From positions 1,240,001 to 1,304,000 of the forward strand of contig NZ_JAKMCR010000001.1 of the NCBI RefSeq assembly GCF_022662175.1: a stretch of 64,000 bases of DNA, written 5' to 3'. The stretch is from Aestuariivivens marinum. GTDB taxonomy: Bacteria > Bacteroidota > Bacteroidia > Flavobacteriales > Flavobacteriaceae. Below, one piece after another: positions 27,333 through 36,514 of the stretch. The first letter of the stretch is position 1. Each line of letters begins with the position of its first letter. Made by a program: the position numbers and the translations under genes. The notes under the pieces were generated by a model. That model did no database searches and was not told the DNA's origin. It saw nothing but the letters and a program-made list of their open reading frames with translations.

Positions 27333-30300
27333 ATGGGACATTATTTTAAAATCTTATGGGCATCTTTAGTCATTTTATGTTTACATGCTTGTGCAACTTA
27401 TAAAGCGCAATATAAAGAGGAAACAGATAAAAATGACACTTACCCGGAAAAAGAAGTTGAAAGGACATTTTATTTAATTGGAGATGCAGGACTTTCACCT
27501 ATGGGAGGTATGTCTTTTGCTTTATCCGCATTTAATCAGTACATTCAAAGTAAGAACACAGAAAAGGATTATGTGCTTTTTTTAGGGGATAACATTTATC
27601 CACATGGTCTTCCAAAAAAAAATAAAAAAGGACGAGCGGAAGCAGAAAATGCCCTTCAAGCACAAGCAAGGTCATTAAAAGGTTTTAAAGGGAATACTAT
27701 ATTTATTCCAGGCAACCATGATTGGTATTCCGATGGTGTTAAAGGACTTAAGAGGGAAGAGGAATTTGTCGAAGATCTTATTGGAGATGATGCTTTTTTA
27801 CCCAAACATGGATGCCCTTTAGAAACTGTAAATGTTAGTGATGATATTGAACTCATCATAATAGATACTCAATGGTATTTAGAAAATTGGGATAGGCATC
27901 CTACAATAAACGATAAGTGTGAGATTAAAACCCGTGAACGGTTTTTCGAAGAGGTTGAAGGTGAAATAAAAAAGGCTCAACATAAAACCATTATTTTTGC
28001 TATGCACCATCCCATGTACACCAATGGGATACATGGTGGGAAATATCCTTTGTCCAAACATTTATATCCAACTCAAAAAAAAATACCATTACCAGGTTTA
28101 GCTTCATTAGTAACCCAGTTGAGGAATCAAGGAGGTGTATCTATTCAAGATCGGTATAATGAACGATATAATGAGTTGATGAGTCGTCTTGAGGCAATGA
28201 CTTTGGACGAGGACAATATTATTTTTGTATCGGGACATGAGCACACGCTTCAATACATAGAAAATGAAAATATAAAACAAATAGTTTCTGGGTCAGGAGC
28301 TAAGGAGTCAGCTGCTGAACTTAGTAAAAATGGTCTTTTTGCTTATGGCAAGCAAGGCTTTGTTGAACTTAAACTCTTTAAGGACGGAAGTAGTTTGGTG
28401 CAATATTTTGGAGCTGAAAATGGTCTGCCAAAACTATTATTTCAAAAAGAGGTAATACCTCCTAAAGAACATTATGACGTATCCCATCTTCCTGATGTTT
28501 TTCCACAAGAGGTGGAAGTGTCTATCTACAGTGAAAGAGAGACAGATGTTTCTGGGTTTTATGAATCAATTTGGGGTGATCATTACAGGGATATATACAG
28601 TAAAAAAATAAAAGCTAAAGTAGCTACTTTAGACACTCTTTATGGTGGTTTGGAAATAGTTCGGGAAGGCGGTGGTCATCAAACAAGGTCTATGCGCTTA
28701 AAAACAAAAGATGGTAGGGAACTCAATATGCGTGCCCTTCGTAAAAGTGCAACACAATATTTGCAAGCGGTAGTCTTTAAAGACACTTATATAGAACATG
28801 ACTTTGAAAAAACAGCTGTAGAAAAACTAATTATGGATTTTTACACAGCAGCACACCCATACGCGTTTATGGTTATGCCAGACCTTTCAGAGGCAGCTGA
28901 AGTATATCACACTAATCCTAAGTTGTTTTTTATTCCAAAACATAAATATCTAGGTGATTATAATAGGAAATATGGAGGTGAATTATATATGATTGAAGAG
29001 CGGCCTGAGGAAAATTATGCTGACGAACGAAATTTTGGATATGCCGATGATATTGAAAGTACGCATGATATTATTGAAAAGATTAGAGACGATGAAAAGC
29101 ATAAAATAGATGAAAACGCCTTTGTAAGGGCTAGGTTGTTTGATATGTTGGTGGGCGATTGGGACAGACATCAAGACCAGTGGCGTTGGGCACAGTTCAA
29201 TAAAGCTAATGGTGATAAATATTACAAGCCTATACCCAGGGATAGAGACCAGGTCTTTGCGAATTTTGATGGAGCGATTTTGGATATTATGCGTGGGATA
29301 TCAGGTTCAACTAAGCAACTTCAGGTATATGATGGGAAACTTAAAAATATAGAATGGATGAATTCGGCTGGAATCAAATTAGATCGAGTTTTAATTCAAC
29401 AGGCCGATAAGGAAACTTGGTTGCAACAAGCAAAATTTTTACAGGAAAATGTTACTAATGAGGTTATAGAAAGAGCCTTTAAAAAAATTCCGGTTGAGGT
29501 TCAAGGAGAGGCTTTAGATGAAATCAAGCAATTATTAATTGAGCGTAGGGGTAATATGTTGGATATAGCTGAACGTTACTATAATTATTTAAATGAACTG
29601 GTGATTCTAACGGGTACAGATAAAGATGATTTTATTGAGATAACTAGAATGGCCGATAAGGAAACACATGTGAAAATATCGCGTATAATTGATGGTAAAA
29701 AAGCCGAAGTAATTGTTGATAAGGTATTTAATAGAGATGTTACTAAAGAAATTTGGATTTATGGTTTGGACGATAAAGATATTTTTAAAGTAAATGGTAA
29801 AGCCAATAATCCAATATTTATTAGACTTATTGGTGGTCAAGAAAACGATACCTATAGAATTAAAAATGGTAGAAGGGTTAAAATATACGATCATGAAAGT
29901 AAAAAGAATACAGTTGAAGAAAATAATGGTGCACGAATTAGGTTTACCGATGTATATAAACTTAATTTATTCGATTTTAATAAGAATATAGTTAAGAATA
30001 GCGTCATTGCTCCAGCGTTAGGTTTTAATCCAGATGATGGTTTTCTGTTAGGTGTTTCGTTTACCAAAACCACCAATGGGTTTCAAAGAAATCCATTTTC
30101 CCAACAACATCACTTCAAGGGGGGATATTATTTCGCTACTAAAGGGTTTTCATTAGAATATAATGGTGAAATAGCCAATATTATGAACGATTGGAACTTA
30201 AGTATTGGTGGAAAATTTACAACGGAAAATTTTACAAACAACTTCTTTGGGTATGGTAATGAAACCCAGAACAATGATGATGTTCTGGATTTAGACTATA

Positions 30301-31043
30301 ATCGTGTTAAAACTAGCATTATGGCTGCTAAGGTGGGTATGGTAAAAAAAGGAAATTTTGGTAGTGACTATGGGTTAGGGGTTATTTTTGAAGGTATAAA
30401 GATTGATGATACTCAAGGTCGGTTTATCACTGAAGAATTTATGTCGTTACCAAATGTAAATTTTTATGAGAGACGTTTTTTCGGAGGCTTGGAAGCACAG
30501 TATAACTATGCCAGTCATGATAACAAGGCCAACCCTAAAAAAGCAATGACCTTTATGTTTCAAGTAGGAGGGAAAACTGAATTTGAAGACACAAAAAACA
30601 CCTATGGCTATTTAAATTCAAATCTTGGGTTTTATAATTCAATCAATACCAATAAAACCCTAGTTTTAAAAACTGATGTAAGAACTCAATTGCGAGTTGG
30701 TGATGATCTGGTTTTTTACCAAGCTGCAAACATCGGGGGGAATAATGGTTTGCGAGGATTTAGAACAGAACGTTTTACAGGTAAGAATGCCTTAGTTGGG
30801 AGTGCCGATTTGCGATTTAGTTTTCCTCAGTTTAAGACCAAAACACTACCGTTACAAATAGGAATCTTTACAGGAGGAGATATAGGTAGGGTATGGCTTA
30901 AGGGTGATTTTTCAGATAAGTGGCACAACGATTATGGTGGCGGTTTTTGGGTAACCGCAGCAGATACCCTGTCAGGTACGTTTAATTTCTTTAATAGTGT
31001 AGAGGGCCTACGGTTTTCGTTTGGTTTTGGAATGAATTTTTAA
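27333..31043 (+). CDS. Calcineurin-like phosphatase fused to kinase-like region and outer-membrane barrel
   Basis: The open frame begins with a GTG at 27279, but the ATG at 27333 gives a compact lipoprotein signal ending in LHAC, so I prefer it (1236 residues; 27312 is another option). The first 350 residues are a calcineurin-like metallophosphatase: LIGDAGLSP, FLGDNIYPHG, IPGNHDWYS, AMHHPMY and SGHEHTLQ supply the metal ligands. A middle region has MLVGDWDRHQDQW near residue 606 and PIPRDRDQVFANFDG after it, reminiscent of the catalytic loop and metal site of atypical HipA/FAM20-like kinases. The C-terminal 350 residues end like an Omp85/D15 surface-antigen barrel (GLRGFRTERF ... FGFGMNF). 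It overlaps the next gene tail-to-tail by 4 bases. Substrate unknown. Confidence 0.8.
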   Translation: MGHYFKILWASLVILCLHACATYKAQYKEETDKNDTYPEKEVERTFYLIGDAGLSPMGGMSFALSAFNQYIQSKNTEKDYVLFLGDNIYPHGLPKKNKKGRAEAENALQAQARSLKGFKGNTIFIPGNHDWYSDGVKGLKREEEFVEDLIGDDAFLPKHGCPLETVNVSDDIELIIIDTQWYLENWDRHPTINDKCEIKTRERFFEEVEGEIKKAQHKTIIFAMHHPMYTNGIHGGKYPLSKHLYPTQKKIPLPGLASLVTQLRNQGGVSIQDRYNERYNELMSRLEAMTLDEDNIIFVSGHEHTLQYIENENIKQIVSGSGAKESAAELSKNGLFAYGKQGFVELKLFKDGSSLVQYFGAENGLPKLLFQKEVIPPKEHYDVSHLPDVFPQEVEVSIYSERETDVSGFYESIWGDHYRDIYSKKIKAKVATLDTLYGGLEIVREGGGHQTRSMRLKTKDGRELNMRALRKSATQYLQAVVFKDTYIEHDFEKTAVEKLIMDFYTAAHPYAFMVMPDLSEAAEVYHTNPKLFFIPKHKYLGDYNRKYGGELYMIEERPEENYADERNFGYADDIESTHDIIEKIRDDEKHKIDENAFVRARLFDMLVGDWDRHQDQWRWAQFNKANGDKYYKPIPRDRDQVFANFDGAILDIMRGISGSTKQLQVYDGKLKNIEWMNSAGIKLDRVLIQQADKETWLQQAKFLQENVTNEVIERAFKKIPVEVQGEALDEIKQLLIERRGNMLDIAERYYNYLNELVILTGTDKDDFIEITRMADKETHVKISRIIDGKKAEVIVDKVFNRDVTKEIWIYGLDDKDIFKVNGKANNPIFIRLIGGQENDTYRIKNGRRVKIYDHESKKNTVEENNGARIRFTDVYKLNLFDFNKNIVKNSVIAPALGFNPDDGFLLGVSFTKTTNGFQRNPFSQQHHFKGGYYFATKGFSLEYNGEIANIMNDWNLSIGGKFTTENFTNNFFGYGNETQNNDDVLDLDYNRVKTSIMAAKVGMVKKGNFGSDYGLGVIFEGIKIDDTQGRFITEEFMSLPNVNFYERRFFGGLEAQYNYASHDNKANPKKAMTFMFQVGGKTEFEDTKNTYGYLNSNLGFYNSINTNKTLVLKTDVRTQLRVGDDLVFYQAANIGGNNGLRGFRTERFTGKNALVGSADLRFSFPQFKTKTLPLQIGIFTGGDIGRVWLKGDFSDKWHNDYGGGFWVTAADTLSGTFNFFNSVEGLRFSFGFGMNF

Positions 31044-31849
31044 TTCAAATCAAAAGTATAAAGATTTCCACCCTCGCTATGGTTGCGCTCATCTGTAATA
31101 TAAACTGTGTTGTTATCTTTAAAACAGATGCCTTCTTTCTGCGAATCGTGATCGAATTTCAGTTCTTCAATAGAGCCTTTTAAAAAATTGCTTGAATTGA
31201 AGTTGGTGATCTTCCAAAGTTTGTCGTGATTTAAAAGTACAATGGTTTTACCATTTGGACTAACTGCAGCCGAAGTAATTTTGTGGTGTTTGCCATTTAA
31301 GTTGAAATCACTTACCAATTTAGCCGAATGTTCTCCAATACTGTTGGGTACTTTTAAAAGGACGCTACTTTTGTTTTCCTTGCTAAAAATGTAAAAGTCG
31401 TTTTCATATAGAAAGAAGGCCTCAAAATCTTTAGACTTTACTCCTTTTGGTAATTTAAAATGAATCATTTCAGCTTGTGTTTCACCATTTAGATTAGCTA
31501 CATCATTTATTTTGTAAATGGTAAAACGGTCACGTTTTTTATTATTATTTCCAAAATCACCAATGTATAGGTTACCCAAATGATCTGAAGTTAGATCTTC
31601 CCAATCTTCATTTTTAGCATTATTGATGTCTATGTTCTTAACAATGTTCCCATTTAAATCGATGCCATAGACATTGTTTTTATTTCCAGCGTCTTCAATA
31701 GTCCAGAGTAAATGAGAGCCGTTTACAGTTTCGATAGCAGAAGCTTCATCTAGATCATTGTTTAAACTTGCAATAAGGTTCAATTTGCCCATATCGCAGG
31801 ATAAAAATAAAAAAGAAACAAAAAATAAGTATTTAATCTGAAATAGCAT
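31040..31849 (-). CDS. Beta-propeller-like lipoprotein
   Basis: Starting from the ATG at 31849, the 269-residue product has a short signal ending in FLFLSC. The open frame reaches further to a TTG at 31885, but that start would put 12 residues in front of a normal signal. The mature part has repeated propeller-like strands: LLWTIEDAGNKNNVYGID, NLYIGDFGNNNKKRD, KDFEAFFLYENDFYIFSKE and NTVYITDERNHSEGG. This resembles SdiA-regulated or phytase-like propellers. It converges on the phosphatase/barrel gene. It is probably an exported binding or hydrolase protein; no catalytic residues are identified. Confidence 0.65.
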   Translation of the reverse strand: MLFQIKYLFFVSFLFLSCDMGKLNLIASLNNDLDEASAIETVNGSHLLWTIEDAGNKNNVYGIDLNGNIVKNIDINNAKNEDWEDLTSDHLGNLYIGDFGNNNKKRDRFTIYKINDVANLNGETQAEMIHFKLPKGVKSKDFEAFFLYENDFYIFSKENKSSVLLKVPNSIGEHSAKLVSDFNLNGKHHKITSAAVSPNGKTIVLLNHDKLWKITNFNSSNFLKGSIEELKFDHDSQKEGICFKDNNTVYITDERNHSEGGNLYTFDLN

Positions 31850-31968
31850 ATAGTAAGTTTGAAACACTAATAATATGTAATACAATATAAAATTTAAAAC
31901 TATTTATCAAAATATGCTATGCCAATTTTTGATTTTTATAGTTTTATGGTTTGAAAGTATATGATAAT

Positions 31969-32838
31969 ATGACCTCGGTAAAAGATTTATTAGATATTTT
32001 AATATTAGACAAAATTAAAGAAACTGAGTTTTTAGGGTTGAGTAAATCTGTTGGCAGCCCTAATGTTTTTGGAGGACAGGTGTTGGCTCAGGCCATTAAT
32101 GCTGCTTATAGGACAATAACCAATAAAAGGGTCTTGCATTCTTTGCATGCTTATTTTTTGGAACTAGGTGATCTAGAAACTTCCATTTATTATAATGTGT
32201 CCGTTTTACGCGATGGAGGTAGCTTTTCCGTACGCCGAGTAACCGCTAGCCAAAATGATAAGGTTATTTTTATTTTGGCAGCATCGTTTCATAAAAGTGA
32301 AGTAGGGTATAACCATCAGATAAAAATGAAATCAGGAATAAAACAGCCGGAGGATTTATTAAGTTGGACGGATATTTTATATCAGTACAACAATTTTTTG
32401 CCCAAGCACATTAAGACATTTTTTGAAATTGAACGTCCTATAGATTTTAAACCAACGGTTATTGTAAATCCTTTGAACCGTAAAGATTTGCCTCCTTATA
32501 ATGATGTTTGGTTTAGACTTAAGGGTGGTCCAAACCAGTTGAACTTGCCTGTTAAACAGCAAATTTTAACCTATATTTCAGACTATAATATTTTGGTTTC
32601 AGCGCTTAACCCACATGCAAGTAAAGCGCATTGGGGCAATACACAAACCGCTAGTTTAGACCATTCAATGTGGTTTTTTAGAGATTTTGATTTTAAGGAT
32701 TGGCTATTATTTTCTATGGAATCACCAAGTACCCATAATGGAAGAGGGTTTGCAAGAGGACATATTTTTACAAGAGATGGTATGTTGGTGGCATCAGTTA
32801 CACAAGAAGGGTTAATGCGTCCTATAGCTAAAAAATGA
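31969..32838 (+). CDS. tesB: Acyl-CoA thioesterase II
   Basis: The product (289 residues from the ATG at 31969; a TTG at 31951 is in frame) has the double hot-dog fold of TesB, which hydrolyses acyl-CoA to free fatty acid and CoA. Recognisable blocks are NVFGGQVLAQAINAA, VLHSLHAYFLELGD, SFSVRRVTASQ and the C-terminal LDHSMWFFRDF with SPSTHNGRGFARG and HIFTRDGMLVASVTQEG. The catalytic Asp is probably the one in SLDHSMWF. It is the first gene of an operon whose members overlap by 4 bases each, with a glycerophosphodiesterase and a flavoprotein. Confidence 0.93.
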   Translation: MTSVKDLLDILILDKIKETEFLGLSKSVGSPNVFGGQVLAQAINAAYRTITNKRVLHSLHAYFLELGDLETSIYYNVSVLRDGGSFSVRRVTASQNDKVIFILAASFHKSEVGYNHQIKMKSGIKQPEDLLSWTDILYQYNNFLPKHIKTFFEIERPIDFKPTVIVNPLNRKDLPPYNDVWFRLKGGPNQLNLPVKQQILTYISDYNILVSALNPHASKAHWGNTQTASLDHSMWFFRDFDFKDWLLFSMESPSTHNGRGFARGHIFTRDGMLVASVTQEGLMRPIAKK

Positions 32839-33524
32839 ACATAAAAATTTTAAAAATGGGACACAGGGGAGCCATGGCCTATGTGGCCGAAAATACATTG
32901 GAATCTATACAAAAGGCCTTAGCATTTGGTATTGACGGTGTAGAAATAGATGTGCATGCCTGTGCTACAGGTGAGTTGGTGGTGTTTCATGATTTTACTT
33001 TAGATAGAATGACTAATGGTACAGGTGAGATTGGTAAACGATCGCTTTATGAATTAAAACAACTAAGGGTGGAAGGTATGTTTCAAATACCAACATTAAC
33101 TGAAGTTTTAGACTTAGTTGGTAGCAAATATTTGGTAAATATTGAATTAAAGGGAAAGCATACTGCTTCCAAGGCTTGTCATATTATTAAGTATTATATT
33201 GAAACTAAAGGTTGGAGTTATAATAACTTTATTGTGTCCAGTTTTCAGCATCATGAACTTGAAGACGTCTTTAAAATGAATAAAGATATTTCATTAGGAG
33301 TTTTAACAAAAGCCAATGTAGCTGAAGCTATAGAATTTGCCAAAACGGTTAAAGCTGTATCTATACATCCTAATTTTGCTCTTATAACTCGTGATAATGT
33401 GAAGTTCGCCCAGGCAAAAGGTTATAAAGTGATTACATGGACTGTAAATGACGAAGAAACCATCAAGCGAATGAAAGATTATGGTGTTGATGGTATTATA
33501 TCAGACAATCCGGAAAAGTTATGA
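32835..33524 (+). CDS. Glycerophosphodiester phosphodiesterase
   Basis: The 229-residue GDPD enzyme hydrolyses glycerophosphodiesters to glycerol 3-phosphate and an alcohol. The family motifs are MGHRGAM (His10-Arg11), ENTLES, GIDGVEIDVH with the metal-binding Glu-x-Asp, and VFHDFTLDRMTNG. C-terminal blocks VITWTVNDEE and GVDGIISDNPE close the barrel. There is no signal peptide, so it is cytoplasmic. Its ATG overlaps the tesB stop (ATGA), and it overlaps the next gene in the same way, suggesting co-translation and a link to lipid turnover. Confidence 0.93.
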   Translation: MNIKILKMGHRGAMAYVAENTLESIQKALAFGIDGVEIDVHACATGELVVFHDFTLDRMTNGTGEIGKRSLYELKQLRVEGMFQIPTLTEVLDLVGSKYLVNIELKGKHTASKACHIIKYYIETKGWSYNNFIVSSFQHHELEDVFKMNKDISLGVLTKANVAEAIEFAKTVKAVSIHPNFALITRDNVKFAQAKGYKVITWTVNDEETIKRMKDYGVDGIISDNPEKL

Positions 33525-34741
33525 ATAAAGCTGATGTTATAATTGTTGGTGGTGGAGCAGCTGGTTTTTTTGCAGCCATTAATATTGCAGAATTCAATCC
33601 CCAATTAAAGATCATTATTTTAGAACGTAACAAAGAAGGCTTGCGAAAGGTGAAAATTTCTGGAGGAGGGCGTTGTAATGTTACACACGCAGAATTTATT
33701 CCACAGGATTTAGTATTGAATTATCCTAGAGGGCAAAAAGAACTATTGGGGCCGTTCCATCAATTTATGACGGGTGATACCATAGCTTGGTTTGAAAATC
33801 GAGGCATTATGCTAAAAGTAGAGTGTGATGGCAGAATGTTTCCTCAGAGCAATTCCTCACAAACTATTGTTGATTGTTTTTTAAATGAAGCCCGAAAACT
33901 ACATATTGAAGTTAAATATGAACATACGGTAAATTCTATAAAAAAGAAGGATAGTACTTGGTGTATAAACACTAACAAGGAAAATTTTTTTGCAAAAAAA
34001 ATACTTATCGCAACTGGGAGCAGTATAAAAATGTGGAAACTTTTAGAAAGGCTAGGGCATACCATTGTAAATCCTGTGCCTTCTCTATTTACCTTTAACG
34101 TGCAGGACAAGCGTATTAAGAATATGCCAGGTGTAGTTGCTAATAATGTCGAGGTAAAAATTTTGGGGACAAATTTAGAGTCCAAAGGACCTTTATTGAT
34201 TACCCATAATGGGTTAAGTGCGCCGGCTATTTTAAAATTATCGGCATTTGGAGCGTTGGAATTGGCCAAGATGGATTATCGATTTCAAATTGAAATTAAC
34301 TTTGTTGGTAAGCCTTTTGAAAATTGCTTAAAGGTTTTAAAATGTGCAAAACATGATTTGGCAAAGAAAAAAATAATCAAGTTGGCACGGTTTGATCTTC
34401 CTAAACGCTTATGGCAACAGTTGGTATTGGCATCTACTATTAATGAAGATATGATCTGGGCAGATATTAACAAAACGCAATTAGAACATTTGTCGACCCA
34501 ACTCACTAAAGCTGTTTTTAAAGTAGAAGGGAAAAGTACTTTTAAGGAAGAGTTTGTAACTGCTGGAGGTATTGATTTAAAGGAAATTAATTTTAAGACT
34601 TTTGAAAGTAGGGTTCATAAAAACCTGTATTTTGCTGGAGAAATATTGAATATTGATGCTGTTACGGGAGGCTTTAACTTTCAGAATGCATGGACGGGGG
34701 CCTATATTGCAGCTAAGCACATAACAAATAAGGATATGTAA
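33521..34741 (+). CDS. FAD-binding flavoprotein, HI0933/YhiN family
   Basis: The 406-residue protein has an N-terminal dinucleotide-binding motif VIIVGGGAAGFFAAI (about 5-19), the family hallmark KISGGGRCNVTHAEF (about 46-60), and FVTAGGIDLKEINFKT plus FAGEILNIDAVTGGFNFQ near the C-terminus. The family is annotated as aminoacetone oxidase-like or NAD(P)/FAD-dependent oxidoreductase; the physiological substrate is not settled. It overlaps the GDPD gene by 4 bases. The broken DUF1697 gene follows it. Confidence 0.9.
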   Translation: MNKADVIIVGGGAAGFFAAINIAEFNPQLKIIILERNKEGLRKVKISGGGRCNVTHAEFIPQDLVLNYPRGQKELLGPFHQFMTGDTIAWFENRGIMLKVECDGRMFPQSNSSQTIVDCFLNEARKLHIEVKYEHTVNSIKKKDSTWCINTNKENFFAKKILIATGSSIKMWKLLERLGHTIVNPVPSLFTFNVQDKRIKNMPGVVANNVEVKILGTNLESKGPLLITHNGLSAPAILKLSAFGALELAKMDYRFQIEINFVGKPFENCLKVLKCAKHDLAKKKIIKLARFDLPKRLWQQLVLASTINEDMIWADINKTQLEHLSTQLTKAVFKVEGKSTFKEEFVTAGGIDLKEINFKTFESRVHKNLYFAGEILNIDAVTGGFNFQNAWTGAYIAAKHITNKDM

Positions 34742-34748
34742 AATTATC

Positions 34749-35324
34749 ATGAGAGCTTATATTGTATTACTTCTGGAAATCAATGTTAATGGACAGAAGA
34801 AAGTTTCTATGCTAAACTTAGAGAGTGTTTGTCAATCTTTGGATTTCAAAAGATACAGACTTATTTCAAAGTAGAAATCTTGTTTATCAAACTATAGAAG
34901 AAAACATTCATGGTTTAGAATCGAAAATTCATGATGCTATCAAAGGCCATTTTGATTTTAAAGTTTCCAGTATTGTTAATAAATCGATTAAAATTATAAA
35001 GAATTTTTAGTATTTGTTTGTTTTCATAAGAAACATAAGAAAAGAGAGTCTACGTCTATTTTAAGTTATTGTGCAGCGAGTCAAATAGTTGCAGAGGTAT
35101 CAGAATTATCCTATAATGATGAATTGTTTATCATTGGAGGAGATTGTATTTATATTTATAGAAAGGCAAATTATGGCAGGTTAAAATTCAATAATGATTT
35201 TTTTGAACGAAAACTAAAAGTTAATACAACATTAAGAAATTATAAAACCATGCTAAGTAATTTGCAATATCTATTGAAAAAGAAAAAGCACACTAGATTT
35301 TGCTTACTTTTGCAAAAATATTAG
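34749..35324 (+). pseudogene. Frameshifted DUF1697 family gene
   Basis: Three reading frames in succession match one DUF1697 protein. Frame one from the ATG at 34749 gives MRAYIVLLLEINVNGQKK and stops after about 40 residues. From about 34855 a second frame continues with TDLFQSRNLVYQT, where family members have TYIQSGNVVF, and then an acidic/basic helix ending at a stop at 35008-35010. From about 35005 a third frame runs through DELFIIGGDCIYIYRK and the family C-terminus NNDFFERKLKVNTTLRNYK to a stop near 35324. Two frameshifts therefore inactivate it unless they are sequencing errors. The intact protein would be a small cytoplasmic protein of unknown function. Confidence 0.8.
35305..35312 (+). 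promoter_or_regulatory. Promoter -7 element upstream of mvaD
   Basis: TACTTTTG matches the TAnnTTTG consensus. It lies inside the 3' end of the broken DUF1697 gene, 65 bases upstream of the mvaD ATG at 35378. No convincing -33 element was placed. Confidence 0.45.
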
Positions 35325-35377
35325 CTCATAGACAGATACCTGTCTTTAGAGCGTCTTTGTATATTGAAACTGATTAG

Positions 35378-36460
35378 ATGAGATTAATAGATTTTATTCC
35401 AAAACCATATTCAAAAACTTTAGATAATGGTAGTGTTACCTGGTCGTCTCCTAGCAATATTGCTTTGGTAAAATACTGGGGAAAGCGAGAACCGCAACTT
35501 CCTGAAAACCCTTCTATTAGCTTTACGCTTAGCGCCTGTGAAACAATAACCAAGTTGAATTATACCAAGAGGGAAAATAACGGTAATTTTTCATTTGATG
35601 TGATTCTGAATGGTGAAAAAAAAGATGCTTTTAAGCCCAAGATTGATACTTTTTTTAAGCGTATTGAAGCTTATATACCTTTTTTAAAGGACTACCATTT
35701 TATTATAGAGACACAAAATACCTTTCCACATAGCTCAGGGATTGCATCATCAGCATCAGGAATGAGTGCGTTGGCCTTGTGTTTAATGAGTGTTGAGCGG
35801 TCATTGAGTGAAGTCGAAATAAACGAACTGTTTTTTACACAAAAGGCATCTTTCCTTGCCCGATTGGGATCTGGCAGTGCCTGTCGTAGTTTGGAAGGGC
35901 CTTTAGTGGTTTGGGGAGCTCATCAGGAAATAGAAGGGAGCTCAGATTTGTTTGGAATAAAATATCCATTTGAGGTTCACGATAATTTTAAAAATTATCA
36001 GGATGTTATCCTGTTGGTCGATAAAGGTCAAAAACAGGTGAGCAGTACGTTGGGACATAATTTGATGCATGACCATCCTTTTGCACAAGAACGATTTAAA
36101 CAGGCGCATGACAATATATCAGCTTTAAAATTGGTTTTGGAACAGGGTGATTTAGATATGTTTATTAAAATTGTTGAAAGTGAAGCTCTAACCTTGCACG
36201 CCATGATGATGACCAGTAAGCCTTATTTTATCTTGATAAAGCCTAATACCTTGGAAATTATTAATAAAATATGGAGCTATAGAAAGGAAACGGGATCAAA
36301 AATATGTTTTACGCTTGATGCCGGTGCCAATGTGCACCTTTTGTTTCCAGAAAAGGAATTAAGAAATGTGCTTAAATTCATTAGTACTGAATTAGTTGCA
36401 CATTGTGAAAATGGAAACTATATTTGCGATAATATTGGATTAGGAGCTAACGAATTATAG
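35378..36460 (+). CDS. mvaD: Diphosphomevalonate decarboxylase
   Basis: The 360-residue GHMP-superfamily enzyme converts mevalonate 5-diphosphate to isopentenyl diphosphate with ATP. Family blocks are SPSNIALVKYWGKRE (about 25-39), PSISFTLS, the ATP loop HSSGIASSASGMSALAL (about 114-130), GSGSACRSLEGPLVVW and CFTLDAGANVH. It is followed 54 bases later by a mevalonate-kinase-like gene and a UbiA prenyltransferase gene, so the cluster supplies isoprenoid precursors. No signal peptide; cytoplasmic. Confidence 0.94.
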   Translation: MRLIDFIPKPYSKTLDNGSVTWSSPSNIALVKYWGKREPQLPENPSISFTLSACETITKLNYTKRENNGNFSFDVILNGEKKDAFKPKIDTFFKRIEAYIPFLKDYHFIIETQNTFPHSSGIASSASGMSALALCLMSVERSLSEVEINELFFTQKASFLARLGSGSACRSLEGPLVVWGAHQEIEGSSDLFGIKYPFEVHDNFKNYQDVILLVDKGQKQVSSTLGHNLMHDHPFAQERFKQAHDNISALKLVLEQGDLDMFIKIVESEALTLHAMMMTSKPYFILIKPNTLEIINKIWSYRKETGSKICFTLDAGANVHLLFPEKELRNVLKFISTELVAHCENGNYICDNIGLGANEL

Positions 36461-36491
36461 AAAAATATTAATATTGTTTAATATTTTGTAT

Positions 36492-36499
36492 TATTTTTG
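36492..36499 (+). promoter_or_regulatory. Promoter -7 element upstream of the mevalonate kinase-like gene
   Basis: TATTTTTG fits TAnnTTTG and ends 15 bases before the ATG at 36515. Its final TTG (36497-36499) is in frame with the gene and would be taken for a start codon by an ORF finder. Confidence 0.55.
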
Positions 36500-36514
36500 A
36501 AACAAATAAGGTTT

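Noticed and set aside
33844-34269. Minus-strand open frame of 141 residues
   Set aside because: Antisense to the HI0933 flavoprotein, with no domain; composition typical of a shadow.
35124-35324. Open frame starting at TTG as a separate small gene
   Set aside because: It is the third-frame 3' end of the broken DUF1697 gene.
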